Part shown: positions 42,623 through 52,831 of the stretch, piece by piece | How positions within the stretch are numbered: position 1 is the first letter of the stretch | Layout: each line of letters starts with the position of its first letter | From: Curtobacterium salicis | GTDB lineage: Bacteria; Actinomycetota; Actinomycetes; Actinomycetales; Microbacteriaceae | Length of the DNA: 64,000 bases | Assembly (NCBI RefSeq): GCF_011759505.1 | Contig: NZ_JAAOYO010000003.1 | Span: 682,001 to 746,000 of the forward strand | Direction: 5' to 3' | Translations under genes and position numbers: made by a program | The notes under the pieces: model-generated | Told to the model about the DNA's origin: nothing | What the model saw: the letters and a program-made list of their open reading frames with translations, nothing else | The model's database searches: none

Positions 42623-45489
42623 GCGGGTCCCTCCAGGGTGTCGGCGGTGGGGACGCGGCGGTCCTCGAGGCGCTGGCGGTCGACCTCGGCCCCGAGCGAG
42701 CGGAGCACGTCGAGCACGAGTCCGACGACGACCAGGTACACGCCGATGTCGAAGAACGTGGCGGTGACGAACTCGACGTGGCCGAGGACGGGGACGGTGG
42801 CCTCGAAGAACTCGGAGTACAGCGCGTCCTTGCCGAAGAACATCGGCGTGATGGCGGTGATGCCGGCCGTGGCGACACCGAGGCCGAGCAGTCGGCCGGC
42901 GCGGATCGGTGCCGCGGCCCCGAGCTCCGCCGGACCGCCGGCCAGGTACCGGGCGGCGAGGGCGATGCCCGCGACGAGTCCGCCGGCGAAGCCGCCACCG
43001 GCCGAGTTGTGCCCGGCGAAGAGCAGGTACACCGACAGCACGACGAGGCCGTGGAACAGCAGGCGGACGACGACGTCGAGCAGTGCCGAGCGTCCGGTCG
43101 GGATCGCCGCGCTGGTCGGCAGCCACGCCCGCGGCTCGCCGTCGGCCCGGTCGTCACCGCTCGCGACCGCGGACGGCATGTCCCGGAGCCGGGGCAGGGT
43201 GTCCTCGCGGGACCGCACGAAGATCAGGCTCGCGACACCGGTCGCCGCGGCCACGACGACGGTCAGCTCGCCGAGGGTGTCCCAGCCGCGCAGGTCGACC
43301 AGGGCGACGTTGACGACGTTCAGGCCGTGCCCGAACGAGCTGGTCAGCGCCGGCAGGTCGGGCCAGAGCGGCTCCGCGGTCCGGGCGGACGCGGCGACGA
43401 CGACCACGATCGCCAGGGTCAGCCCGGCGAGCGCCGCGAACAGTGCCCGGAGCACCCGGAAGCGCGACGGGTTCGCGGTGCCGATCCGCGGGGGCAGTCG
43501 GCGCAGCACGAGGACGAACGCGATGAGCGTCACGGTCTCGACGACGAGCTGGGTGAGGGCGAGGTCGACGGCGCCGTGCAGCAGGAACAGGATCGCGGTG
43601 CCGTACCCGGTCACACCGACCAGGACCGCGGCGGCGAACCGGGTCTTCGCGGCGAGGACGGCGATCGCGGCCATCGCCATCACGACGACGACGGGCAGCT
43701 GGCCCCAGGTGTCGGCGAACCGGATGTGGAACGCCCAGGGGCCGCCGACGACGAGGTTGGCCAGCGCACCGGCGACGAACACCGACAGGATGACGGTCAG
43801 GTAGTAGGGCAGCGAACCGCGCTGCAGGCTGGCGGTCAGCCAGGTCGCGAACCGGTCGAGGCCGCGCATCAGCCGTCGGTAGTTGGCGGAGGCGGACGGC
43901 GACCCGGCCAGGCGGTGCTGGACGGCCTCGACCCGGGTGCGGAGCAGGAAGAGGACGCCGCCGCCGACCAGGGTCAGGGCGGAGATGCCGAGCGCCGGCT
44001 CGAACCCGTGCCAGAGCGCCAGGTGTCCGACCTCGCCGCTGCCGTGCCGTGCGGCGGTGGCGGCGGACTCGAAGCCGTGCGCGACGAACGGCGTGGCGAG
44101 GCCGAGGACGAGCCCCGCGACACCGAGCGCGGTGGGGACGACCCAGAGCCCGTGCAGCGCGTGCGGCTCGGTCTGGGCGACCCCGGACTTGCGGGCGAAG
44201 GTGCCCCAGAAGAACCGGCACGAGTACGCCACGGTCAGGACCGACCCGATCGTCACACCGACGAGGGCGACCCAGGCCCAGCCGGCGTCCGCACCGTGCA
44301 GTTCCTCGAGGAAGCCGCCGAGCACGGCCTCCTTCGCGACGAAGCCGATCAGCGGCGGGATGCCGGCCATGGACGCGAGCGCGAGCACCGCGACGACCGC
44401 CAGCCCGGGCAGCCGTCGACCGAGGCCGCTGAGCTTCCAGAGGTCGCGGGTGCCGCTGACGTGGTCGACCGTTCCGACGACCAGGAACAGCGTGGACTTG
44501 AACGTGGCGTGGGCGACGAGCAGGACGACCCCGCCGAGGGCGATCTCCGGCACACCCCATCCCGCGGCGAGCACGAGGAACCCGAGCTGGGCGACCGTGC
44601 CGTACGCCAGCAGCAGCTTGAGGTCGGTCTGCCGCAGTGCCCGGTACCCGCCGACGAGCATGCCGAGCACCCCGAGCACCGTGATCGTCTCGCGCCAGCC
44701 GTCGAGCAGCGCGAACGCCGGGGCCAGGCGCGCGACGAGGTAGATGCCGGCCTTCACCATCGCGGCGGCGTGCAGGTACGCGCTCACCGGGGTCGGGGCG
44801 GCCATCGCGGCGGGCAACCAGAAGTGGAACGGCACGATCGCCGACTTCGTCAGCGCGCCGACCAGGACGAGGATCACGGACACCGTGACCGCCGTACCGG
44901 TCGGCGGTGCGGCGATGATGCCGGAGAGCGAGGTGGTGCCCGCGGCGACCGAGACCACCACGAGACCGGCGAGCATCGCCAGTCCGCCGGCCGTGGTGAC
45001 GACGAGGGCCTGCATCGCCGCGGCCCGGCTCGCACGTTTCGCGGCGTCGTGCCCGATCAGCAGGTAGGAGAAGACCGTCGTGGCCTCCCACAGGACGAAC
45101 AGCACGATGACGTCGTCGGCGATCACCAGGCCGTACATCGACCCGGCGAACGCGGTCAGGACGCCGGCGAACCGACCGAGACCGGGTTCGTCGTCGGGGA
45201 AGTACGACGCGCAGTAGACCAGCACGAGCGCGCCGACCACGGTGACCACGAGGGCGAGCACCCACGACAGGGCGTCCACCCGGAACGCCAGGTCGAGTGC
45301 GAGTTGCGGGATCCAGCGCACGCGTTCCGTGACGCCGTCACCGAGCGCCGGAGCGGTCTGGGTGAGCGTGAGGACCGCGGCGGCGGCGGGGGCGAGGGCG
45401 GCGACGAAGAAGACGCGACGCCCCAGCAGGGGAGTGAGTGCGGGGACGACGAGTGCGATGACGCCGAACGCGATGAGGACGGTGAACAC
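42619..45489 (-). CDS. mrpA: Na+/H+ antiporter subunit A (MrpA with fused MrpB domain)
   Basis: The GTG at 45489, with GAGGAGG upstream, gives 956 residues. The NuoL-like part (about 60-480) has ATTVFSYLLIGHDAAKRASR, KSAIVPFHFWLPAAMAAPTP, SAYLHAAAMVKAGIYLVAR and a conserved KEAVLGGF helix. The C-terminal part (about 600-950) has the MnhB/MrpB-like module with LFHGLVVLSVYLLFAGHNSA and GGGFAGGLVAG. Separate mrpB is absent, as in other fused operons. The complex exports Na+ (or K+) in exchange for H+ and supports alkali and salt tolerance. Confidence 0.95.
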   Translation of the reverse strand: MFTVLIAFGVIALVVPALTPLLGRRVFFVAALAPAAAAVLTLTQTAPALGDGVTERVRWIPQLALDLAFRVDALSWVLALVVTVVGALVLVYCASYFPDDEPGLGRFAGVLTAFAGSMYGLVIADDVIVLFVLWEATTVFSYLLIGHDAAKRASRAAAMQALVVTTAGGLAMLAGLVVVSVAAGTTSLSGIIAAPPTGTAVTVSVILVLVGALTKSAIVPFHFWLPAAMAAPTPVSAYLHAAAMVKAGIYLVARLAPAFALLDGWRETITVLGVLGMLVGGYRALRQTDLKLLLAYGTVAQLGFLVLAAGWGVPEIALGGVVLLVAHATFKSTLFLVVGTVDHVSGTRDLWKLSGLGRRLPGLAVVAVLALASMAGIPPLIGFVAKEAVLGGFLEELHGADAGWAWVALVGVTIGSVLTVAYSCRFFWGTFARKSGVAQTEPHALHGLWVVPTALGVAGLVLGLATPFVAHGFESAATAARHGSGEVGHLALWHGFEPALGISALTLVGGGVLFLLRTRVEAVQHRLAGSPSASANYRRLMRGLDRFATWLTASLQRGSLPYYLTVILSVFVAGALANLVVGGPWAFHIRFADTWGQLPVVVVMAMAAIAVLAAKTRFAAAVLVGVTGYGTAILFLLHGAVDLALTQLVVETVTLIAFVLVLRRLPPRIGTANPSRFRVLRALFAALAGLTLAIVVVVAASARTAEPLWPDLPALTSSFGHGLNVVNVALVDLRGWDTLGELTVVVAAATGVASLIFVRSREDTLPRLRDMPSAVASGDDRADGEPRAWLPTSAAIPTGRSALLDVVVRLLFHGLVVLSVYLLFAGHNSAGGGFAGGLVAGIALAARYLAGGPAELGAAAPIRAGRLLGLGVATAGITAITPMFFGKDALYSEFFEATVPVLGHVEFVTATFFDIGVYLVVVGLVLDVLRSLGAEVDRQRLEDRRVPTADTLEGPA

Positions 45490-45653
45490 AGGGGCACCTC
45501 CTCGGGGGTCGGGCTGCAGTCCGGCTCTCTTGGCACCTCACAGCCTACGGAGAGCCGCATGGGCAGATCCTGTGCGAGCGGACAGGGTCCGTCGCGGTGG
45601 TCCAGACTGCTCCCGACTCTGCCCGCTCGCGGGCGCGGTTGTCCGCCCCGGTT

Positions 45654-46457
45654 TCAGCCCTCGTACGCCCGCGACGGGATCTGGGTGGCGAACTTGCCCC
45701 CGGACACGTCGAGCAGCGTCCCCGTGACGTACCCCGACAGGTCGCTCGCCAGGAAGAGCAGGACGTCCGCCACGTCGTCGGGCGTCTCCCACCGCCGGAT
45801 CGACAGGGTGTCGAGCAGCCGGTCCTGGTCCGCGGTCGGCATGGTCGCGAAGCCGTTCATCGCGGTCGGCACCATGCCCGGCGCGTACGCGTTGACGGTG
45901 ATGCCCCACGGCCCGAGTTCCGACGCGAGGACCCGGGTGAACTGCACGACCGCCGCCTTCGACGCCGCGTACGCCGCACTGCCCACGCTCGGCACGATCG
46001 CCGCGAAGGACGCCGCGTTGATGATCCGGCCGCGCCCTGCCCGCTGCATGACGGGCGCCACCGCCTGGCTCATGAGGAAGGTGCCGCCGAGGTTCACGTC
46101 CATGCACCGTCGCCAGGCGTCCCACCCCAGGTCCGCCACCCGGCCCTCGACGTTGATGCCGGCGTTGTTGACGAGGACGTCGACCGTGCCGTGCCGGGCG
46201 ACGACCTCGTCGACGGCGGCGCGCACCGACGCCGGGTCGGTGACGTCGCAGGCGAGCACCTCGAGAGCGTGGGTGGCGTCCGGGACGCTGGCCGGGCCTC
46301 CCGGCTGGTCGTCCGTCGCCCGGTCCGCGAGCGCCGCCGCCAGGTCGAGCGCGACCACGTGCGCGCCCTCCCGGCGGAACCGCTCCGCGATGGTCCGGCC
46401 GATCCCGCGGGCGGCGCCGGTGACGACCACCACCCGGTCACTGAGGTCGAGGTGCAT
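45654..46457 (-). CDS. SDR family oxidoreductase (3-oxoacyl-ACP reductase-like)
   Basis: A classical 267-residue SDR: TGAARGIGRTIA near residue 14, NNAGINVEGRVAD near 100, the catalytic serine in INAASFAAIVP and YAASKAAVV for YxxxK. The C-terminus (SGYVTGTLLDVSGGKFATQ) matches FabG-like reductases. AAAGGAG lies just before the ATG. It is divergent from another SDR at 46510, with 52 bp between. Confidence 0.92.
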   Translation of the reverse strand: MHLDLSDRVVVVTGAARGIGRTIAERFRREGAHVVALDLAAALADRATDDQPGGPASVPDATHALEVLACDVTDPASVRAAVDEVVARHGTVDVLVNNAGINVEGRVADLGWDAWRRCMDVNLGGTFLMSQAVAPVMQRAGRGRIINAASFAAIVPSVGSAAYAASKAAVVQFTRVLASELGPWGITVNAYAPGMVPTAMNGFATMPTADQDRLLDTLSIRRWETPDDVADVLLFLASDLSGYVTGTLLDVSGGKFATQIPSRAYEG

Positions 46458-46509
46458 CGTCGCTCCTTTCGGGGCGTCCGTCGACGCCGACGCGTCTACT
46501 GTCCCACCC

Positions 46510-47277
46510 ATGACGGACGACGGCACGGCAGACCAGCCCACCACGGACCGCCCCGCGACGGACGACCGTGTCCTGTGGGTCACCGGCGGCGGCAGCGGCA
46601 TGGGCGCCGCGGCCGCACAGGTGGCGGCACGGTCGGGCTGGAGGCTCGTCCTCAGCGGCCGTCGCACCGAGCGGCTCGACGCGGTCGCCGCCGGCATCCG
46701 CGCCGCGGGCGGCACAGCCGACGTCCTGCCCCTCGACGCCACCGACCCGGAGGCCGTCACCGCGGCCCGCGACACCCTCCTCGGGCGACACGGTCGGATC
46801 GACGGGCTCGTCCTGTCGGCCGGGCTGAACTCTCCGCGGCGACGGTGGGACGACCAGTCGATGTCGGAGCTCCGTGCCGTGATCGACACCAACCTGACGG
46901 CGGTGGTGCAGGTCGTCGACGCGGCGCTCCCCGCCCTGCGGCGCTCCGGCGGGGTCGTGGTCGTCGTGTCCTCGTACGCGGGGTGGTCGTCACAGCCGGG
47001 CGCGGGTGTGGCGTACTCGGCGAGCAAGACGGCCCTCGGCCCCGTCGTCCGCACGCTCAACCAGCAGGAGGCGCAGCACGGGGTCCGGGCCACGCACCTC
47101 TGCCCGGGCGACGTCGCGACGGACTTCCTCGACCAGCGCCCGAGCGTGCCGGACGCTGCCGCACGTGCCGTGATGCTCACGCCCGAGGACGTCGGCCGAG
47201 CCGTCGGGTTCGTGCTGTCCGCTCCGGCCCACGTGCGGATCGACGAGCTCGTGCTCTCCCCGGTGTCGCAGCACTGA
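46510..47277 (+). CDS. SDR family oxidoreductase
   Basis: The 255-residue SDR has a polar, Thr/Asp-rich leader of 18 residues, TGGGSGMGAAAA, SAGLNSPRRRWDD in the NAG position, VVSSYAGWSS and YSASKTALGP. TACTGT (46497-46502) lies 7 nt before the ATG at 46510 with no Shine-Dalgarno sequence, indicating a leaderless mRNA and fixing the start. It faces the SDR at 45654; a shared dehydrogenation pathway is possible but not shown. Confidence 0.9.
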   Translation: MTDDGTADQPTTDRPATDDRVLWVTGGGSGMGAAAAQVAARSGWRLVLSGRRTERLDAVAAGIRAAGGTADVLPLDATDPEAVTAARDTLLGRHGRIDGLVLSAGLNSPRRRWDDQSMSELRAVIDTNLTAVVQVVDAALPALRRSGGVVVVVSSYAGWSSQPGAGVAYSASKTALGPVVRTLNQQEAQHGVRATHLCPGDVATDFLDQRPSVPDAAARAVMLTPEDVGRAVGFVLSAPAHVRIDELVLSPVSQH

Positions 47278-47354
47278 GCCCGCGCGCGCGGCGGTGCCCA
47301 GGACCTGGGATGATCGAGGGCGGTGCGTCTGGTTCGTGCCGTGGAGGGTGACCC

Positions 47355-47975
47355 GTGGACGCAGCAGAACAGGTGGTGCTGCAGCTCGTCGGCACCCCGT
47401 GGGCGTTCCTGGTGGTCGGCCTCGTGCTCGCCGTCGGCAGCATCGCGGTCTTCCTGCCCAGTCAGGCGATGGTCGTCGCGATCGGCACGCTGCTGGTCGG
47501 CGGTGACGGCGGACTCCTGCCCGTGCTGCTCCTCGTCGTCGCGGCCACGATCGGCATGGTGCTCGGCGACCTCGCGCTCTACCAGCTGGCCCGCTCGGTC
47601 GACCTCGGCTCGAAGTCCTGGTTCGCCCGCCCGAAGGTCCGGAAGGCCCGCGAGTCGATCGACGAGCGCTACCGTGCCGCCCCGGGGCGCATCGCCGTCC
47701 TCGGCCGGTTCATCCCGATGGGCCGGCTGACGACGAACCTGGTCGGCGCCGACAGCGGGCTCGACGTCCGACGGTTCCTGGTCAGCTGCGCCATCGCCGA
47801 CGTCGTCTGGGCCGCCTACTGCGTCGGGATCGCCGCCGCGACCGGGCACTGGAGCCGGGAGCAGCCGTTCCTGGTGACCGTGCTCGCGGTCGTGGCCTCG
47901 ATCCTGCTCGGCGTCGGCATCTCGGCGGTCGAGAAGGCCGTGCGCCGCCGCAGCGAGGCCGCTGCCGCGGTCTGA
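47355..47975 (+). CDS. DedA family membrane protein
   Basis: The 206-residue protein has the DedA/VTT pattern: a re-entrant region with FLPSQAMVVAIGTLLVGG, GMVLGDLALYQLARSVD, then GRFIPMGRLTTNLVGADSGL with the conserved Arg/Pro/Gly and a final helix. DedA proteins are linked to recycling of undecaprenyl phosphate and membrane integrity. GGAGGG lies upstream of the GTG. Confidence 0.9.
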   Translation: MDAAEQVVLQLVGTPWAFLVVGLVLAVGSIAVFLPSQAMVVAIGTLLVGGDGGLLPVLLLVVAATIGMVLGDLALYQLARSVDLGSKSWFARPKVRKARESIDERYRAAPGRIAVLGRFIPMGRLTTNLVGADSGLDVRRFLVSCAIADVVWAAYCVGIAAATGHWSREQPFLVTVLAVVASILLGVGISAVEKAVRRRSEAAAAV

Positions 47976-48044
47976 ACCGCCCGGGAGCCCGGCGCACCGC
48001 GACGTGCGCGCACTAGCGTGGTCGCACCGTTCGAAGGAGAACCC

Positions 48045-48947
48045 GTGCCGAGCCTCACCGACCTCGTCCCCGACCCCACCGCGCTCGAGACCCTGCACAC
48101 CGGCAGCACCTGGGCCGAGGGGCCGTGCTGGATCCCCGCGACCCGGACGCTCCGCTGGTCGGACATCCCCGGGGACCGCATCCTGCAGTGGGCGGCGTCC
48201 GACGGCTCCGTGTCGGTGTACGCCGACGGGGTCGAGTTCACGAACGGCCGGACCCTCGACCACGACGGGTCGGTCGTGCAGTGCTCGCACGGACTCCGGC
48301 GGGTGGAGCGCGACCGGGACGGCGTCGTCACCCTGATCACGGCGCGGTGGGGTGGGGTCGCGTACAACTCCCCGAACGACGTCGTCGTCGCCCGGGACGG
48401 CAGCGTCTGGTTCACCGACCCGGCCTACGGCATCACGCAGCCGCGCGAGGGGCACCCCGGCGTCCGCGAGTACGGCGACCACTGGGTGTTCCGCTGCGGG
48501 CCCGACGGCGAGGACCTGCGTCCGGTCGCGCTCGACGTCGACGAGCCGAACGGGTTGGCCTTCTCACCCGACGAGCGGGTCCTCTACGTGGCGAGTTCGG
48601 ACGGCGACCGCCCGGTGATCCGTGCGTACGACGTCGTCACGGACGGTCCGGCCGCCCCCGGCGTGCCGGGCGTGCGGGTGAAGAACGGGCGCGACCTGGT
48701 GCGCTTCGCCCCGGGCGAGGGCGTCCCGGACGGCATCCGGGTGGACGAGGACGGGCGGATCTGGTCCTCGGCGGCCGTCGGGGTGTTCGTGTACGAGCCG
48801 GACGGCACCCGGATCGGTGTGGTCCCGGTGTCCGAGACCGTCGCGAACCTCTGTTTCGGCGGTGACGACGGCCGTGACCTCTTCGTCACCGCGACGACCT
48901 CGGTGCACCGCATCCGGACCACCGCCCGGGACGCCGCCCGCCGCTGA
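48045..48947 (+). CDS. SMP-30/gluconolactonase family hydrolase
   Basis: The GTG at 48045 has AAGGAG five bases upstream and TAGCGT about 30 bp upstream (48014-48019). The 300-residue six-bladed propeller shows WAEGPCWIPATRTLRWSDI (metal Glu), FTNGRTLDHDGSVVQCSHG, YNSPNDVVVARDGSVWFTDP and LDVDEPNGLAFSPDERVLYV. These enzymes hydrolyse sugar lactones with a divalent metal. The lactone used here is unknown. Confidence 0.93.
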   Translation: MPSLTDLVPDPTALETLHTGSTWAEGPCWIPATRTLRWSDIPGDRILQWAASDGSVSVYADGVEFTNGRTLDHDGSVVQCSHGLRRVERDRDGVVTLITARWGGVAYNSPNDVVVARDGSVWFTDPAYGITQPREGHPGVREYGDHWVFRCGPDGEDLRPVALDVDEPNGLAFSPDERVLYVASSDGDRPVIRAYDVVTDGPAAPGVPGVRVKNGRDLVRFAPGEGVPDGIRVDEDGRIWSSAAVGVFVYEPDGTRIGVVPVSETVANLCFGGDDGRDLFVTATTSVHRIRTTARDAARR

Positions 48948-48964
48948 CGTATCCTGGCTCGGCC

Positions 48965-50116
48965 ATGCAGTGCGACTACTTCGACCGCGGGGTCTGCCGG
49001 TCGTGCACCCTGATGGGTCAGCCATACGGAGACCAGGTCCTCGACAAGGAACTCCGCACCCGCGAACTCCTCCACGACGCCGTCGACGCGGCCGGTGGTC
49101 CGGGCTCCGTCGAGTGGCTGCCAGCGGTCACCAGCCCGGAGTCCGGCTACCGCAACAAGGCGAAGATGGTCGTCGGCGGCACGGTGCAGCAGCCCACCGT
49201 CGGGATCCTCGACGAGCGGCAGCGCGGGGTCGACCTCCGGCACTGCGGCATCTGCACGCCGGGCATCCAGCGGGCGCTGCCGGTCCTGGCCGACTTCATC
49301 GCGTCCGCCGGGCTCATGCCGTACGACGTCCGGCAGCGGCGCGGTGAGCTGAAGTACGTGCTCGTCACCGAGTCGCCGGACGGCGAGCTGATGGTGCGGT
49401 TCGTGCTCCGCAGCGAAGGACAGCTCCCGCGCCTCCGCGACCGGCTCGACGACCTCCGGAGAGTCCTGCCGCAGGCGGTCGTCGTCACCGCGAACCTGCT
49501 GCCGGAACACAAGGCCGTGACCGAGGGGGAGCGGGAGGTCGTCCTCACCGAGCAGCAGACCCTGCCGATGCGCCTGGGCCCGGTGACGATGCACCTGCGC
49601 CCGCAGAGCTTCTTCCAGACGAACACGGCCGTCGCGACGGAGCTCTACGCGCAGGCGTCGGCGTGGATCGACGAGGTCGACACGGCGTCGATGTGGGACC
49701 TGTACTGCGGCGTCGGCGGCTTCGCCCTGCACGCCGCACGCCCGGGTCGCTCGGTCACCGGGATCGAGACCAGTCGTGAGGCGATCGTCTCCGCGAAGCA
49801 GTCCGCCCGCGAGGCCGGCCTGACCGACGTCCGCTTCGCCGCCGACGACGCCACCGCCCACGCCCTGCGGGCCCGCGCCGGCAGCACCCCGGAACTCGTG
49901 GTCGTCAACCCGCCCCGACGCGGCATCGGTGCCGAGCTCGCCGGGTGGTTGGAGACGTCCGAGGTGCGGCACGTCGTCTACTCCAGCTGCAACCCGGTGA
50001 CGCTCGCCCGCGACCTCGCGGTGATGCCGTCGTTCCGCCTGCGGCGGGTCCGCGTGCTCGACATGTTCCCGCAGACGGGACACCTCGAGGCCGTCACGCT
50101 GCTGTCGCGGGACTGA
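48965..50116 (+). CDS. rlmC: 23S rRNA (uracil(747)-C(5))-methyltransferase
   Basis: RlmC methylates U747 of 23S rRNA. The 383-residue protein has four cysteines for an Fe-S cluster (Cys3, Cys11, Cys14, Cys94), the SAM motif DLYCGVGGFALHAA, NPPRRGIG, the catalytic Cys342 in YSSCNPVTLARD and the base Glu376 in TGHLEAVTLL. Absence of a TRAM domain and the N-terminal MQCDYF favour RlmC over RlmD. TATCCT lies 9 nt before the ATG, so the leader is at most very short. Confidence 0.93.
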   Translation: MQCDYFDRGVCRSCTLMGQPYGDQVLDKELRTRELLHDAVDAAGGPGSVEWLPAVTSPESGYRNKAKMVVGGTVQQPTVGILDERQRGVDLRHCGICTPGIQRALPVLADFIASAGLMPYDVRQRRGELKYVLVTESPDGELMVRFVLRSEGQLPRLRDRLDDLRRVLPQAVVVTANLLPEHKAVTEGEREVVLTEQQTLPMRLGPVTMHLRPQSFFQTNTAVATELYAQASAWIDEVDTASMWDLYCGVGGFALHAARPGRSVTGIETSREAIVSAKQSAREAGLTDVRFAADDATAHALRARAGSTPELVVVNPPRRGIGAELAGWLETSEVRHVVYSSCNPVTLARDLAVMPSFRLRRVRVLDMFPQTGHLEAVTLLSRD

Positions 50117-50121
50117 CGGAC

Positions 50122-50153
50122 AGGAGGCACGGCGCGGGCTCGACACGTGCCTC
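50122..50153 (+). terminator. Hairpin after rlmC
   Basis: GGAGGCACG (50122-50130) pairs with CGTGCCTCC (50145-50153) around 14 nt, a variant of the recurrent terminator. Confidence 0.6.
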
Positions 50154-51152
<999 letters not shown>

Positions 51153-51176
51153 CGCACCGCGTCACGCAGCCGATCG

Positions 51177-51210
51177 GAAGCGCCCCACGACCTCGGTCGT
51201 GGGGCGCTTC
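51177..51210. terminator. Strong hairpin between convergent rpf and LCP genes
   Basis: GAAGCGCCCCACGACC (51177-51192) and its exact complement (51195-51210) enclose 2 nt. The sequence is unrelated to the GGGAGGC family. Confidence 0.85.
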
Positions 51211-51225
51211 GTCGTGCTCCCGGGA

Positions 51226-52248
51226 TCAGCCGGCGTGGGTCCGGAGCCAGCCCTGCAGGTCGTCCGAGCGCAGCGCGATCGTCAGGCTCGCGACGGCGGA
51301 GTCGTCGACCCGGACGTAGGACTGCCCGTCCGCACTGGTGCCCGCTCCGGCGGACGGCAGCGTGGCGGTGTGCAGGTCGTCGGCCCGGACGTCGCGGAGC
51401 GACCACCCGAGCGCGACCAACGTGGCGGAGTCCAGGCCGGGGTCGACGGACAGGTACTCGCTGGTCGAGGACACGAACCGCCGGACGGTGTCGGGGCTCG
51501 TCAGGGTCTCCTCGGACAGGAGCTGCTCGACGACGGCGCGCATGAACGCCTGCTGGTTCCGCACCCGGCTGTGGTCGCCATCGGCGAAGGCGTGACGGGC
51601 GCGGACGAAGGCGAGCGCTCCGCCACCGTCGAGGTGGTCCGGCCCGACCGTGAAGTGGTGCCCCTGGGCGTCGAAGGTCGACGGCGACTGCACGGTGACA
51701 CCGCCCAGGGCATCGGTCATGCCGGCGAAACCCGCGAAGTCGATCTCGGCGACGTGGTCGATCCGGACGTCGAGGAGCTGTTCGACCGTCTGCACCGTCA
51801 GCGGGACGCCGCCCCACGAGTACGCGGCGTTGATCTTCGCCTCGCCGTGCCCGGGGACCTCGACCCAGGTGTCCCGGAGGATCGACAGGAGCGTGATGTC
51901 CTGTCGGTCCGCCGGGACGTGCGCGAGCATCAGGGTGTCGGCTCGTCCGCCGGTCGTGCCGTCCTCCGCCGGGGCGTCCGGTCCGCGGGCGTCCGACCCG
52001 CGTGCGTCCGACCCGATGAGCAGGACGTCGACGGCGTCACCGTGGTCGACCGGGCGACTGTCGGTCGGGAAGGGGTCCTCGATCACGGTCCGACCGGCGT
52101 CGTAGCGCTCGGCGAGACCCCCGATGAACGTGGCGGCGACCACGGCGAGCACCGCGGCGACGGCGGTCAGGGAGCCGAGGGTCGCGAGCAGCGCGACGAG
52201 GAGGGGGCGGCGGCGACGGACGGGTCGGGTGGCGCGACGGCCGGGCAT
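51226..52248 (-). CDS. LytR-CpsA-Psr (LCP) family cell-wall glycopolymer ligase
   Basis: LCP proteins attach wall polymers to peptidoglycan outside the membrane. The 340-residue protein has a basic N-terminus, one membrane helix (about 17-43) and an LCP domain: VDVLLIGSDARG, GGRADTLMLAHV, ITLLSILRDTWVEVPGHGEA, KINAAYSWGG and LAFVRARHAFADGDHSRVRN. The Arg and Asp residues that bind the lipid pyrophosphate are kept. A short GSDARGSDARGPDAP repeat interrupts the domain after the first strand. GGGAG precedes the start. Confidence 0.92.
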   Translation of the reverse strand: MPGRRATRPVRRRRPLLVALLATLGSLTAVAAVLAVVAATFIGGLAERYDAGRTVIEDPFPTDSRPVDHGDAVDVLLIGSDARGSDARGPDAPAEDGTTGGRADTLMLAHVPADRQDITLLSILRDTWVEVPGHGEAKINAAYSWGGVPLTVQTVEQLLDVRIDHVAEIDFAGFAGMTDALGGVTVQSPSTFDAQGHHFTVGPDHLDGGGALAFVRARHAFADGDHSRVRNQQAFMRAVVEQLLSEETLTSPDTVRRFVSSTSEYLSVDPGLDSATLVALGWSLRDVRADDLHTATLPSAGAGTSADGQSYVRVDDSAVASLTIALRSDDLQGWLRTHAG

Positions 52249-52292
52249 ACGGGCTCCCGAGGATCGGGTCGGCCCTGATGCCGACCCGTCCA

Positions 52293-52330
52293 GCGTGACA
52301 CATCTGACATGTCAGACGCAAGTGTCACGC
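52293..52330. promoter_or_regulatory. Nested inverted repeats between marR and the LCP gene
   Basis: GCGTGACAC (52293-52301) and GTGTCACGC (52322-52330) flank a perfect palindrome, TCTGACATGTCAGA (52303-52316). The right arm includes the marR stop codon. It may be an operator for the LCP gene or a terminator for marR. Confidence 0.55.
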
Positions 52331-52744
52331 GACGGGAGGGGTGCCCCTGGACCCGGCGAGGATCGCCCCGAGCCGGGCGCGGAGTTCGGGGTCGTCCGGC
52401 AGGAGCTCCCGCTCGATGTGGCGTGCGGTGTCCCACATCTGCCGGCCGTGGTCGGTGACCGTGACGAGTCGTCGGCGCCCGTCCTCGGGGTGAGGACTGC
52501 GGACGATCATCCCGTCGCGCTCGAGTCGCTCGAGGGTGCGGGACATCGTCTGTGGCTGCACGCGTGCGGTCCGGGCGATCACGTCCGCGCCCGTCGGGCC
52601 GTTGCGGAGGGCGATGTCGAGCGCGATGAGGGCGGCGTGCTGGAGTCCGATGGCCCGGAGTCGCTCGTCCCACTCGCGCTCCACAGCACGGGAGGCCGCG
52701 GCGAGCAGGCGTCCGATCGGCCACTGCGCGGACTGGTCCTCCAT
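52325..52744 (-). CDS. MarR family transcriptional regulator
   Basis: The 139-residue winged-helix protein shows LQHAALIALDIALRNGPTGA, the recognition helix VQPQTMSRTLERLERDGMI and the wing RSPHPEDGRRRLVTVTDHG. TAGACT (52756-52751 on the minus strand) lies six bases before the ATG with no Shine-Dalgarno sequence. It is divergent from an MMPL transporter gene and probably represses it, a common arrangement for drug or lipid exporters. Confidence 0.93.
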   Translation of the reverse strand: MEDQSAQWPIGRLLAAASRAVEREWDERLRAIGLQHAALIALDIALRNGPTGADVIARTARVQPQTMSRTLERLERDGMIVRSPHPEDGRRRLVTVTDHGRQMWDTARHIERELLPDDPELRARLGAILAGSRGTPPVA

Positions 52745-52797
52745 GCCCCGAGTCTACGGTGGAGCAGTCCACTAGATCCCGCCGCGCGACAAAGTGT

Positions 52798-52824
52798 TCA
52801 GCATGCTGACGATCGGTGTACGCT
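52798..52824 (+). promoter_or_regulatory. Promoter and palindromic operator of the MMPL gene
   Basis: A perfect 12-bp palindrome, TCAGCATGCTGA (52798-52809), overlaps the predicted -35 region of the mmpL promoter, whose -10 is TACGCT (52819-52824), 7 nt before the GTG. It is a good candidate site for the divergent MarR. Confidence 0.6.
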
Positions 52825-52831
52825 CGCCGTC

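Noticed and set aside
42778-47277. A 1499-codon open frame on the plus strand opposite the mrp operon
   Set aside because: It lies antisense to six well-conserved genes, its protein is a low-complexity Arg/Glu/Gly mixture, and long antisense frames are expected at this GC content.
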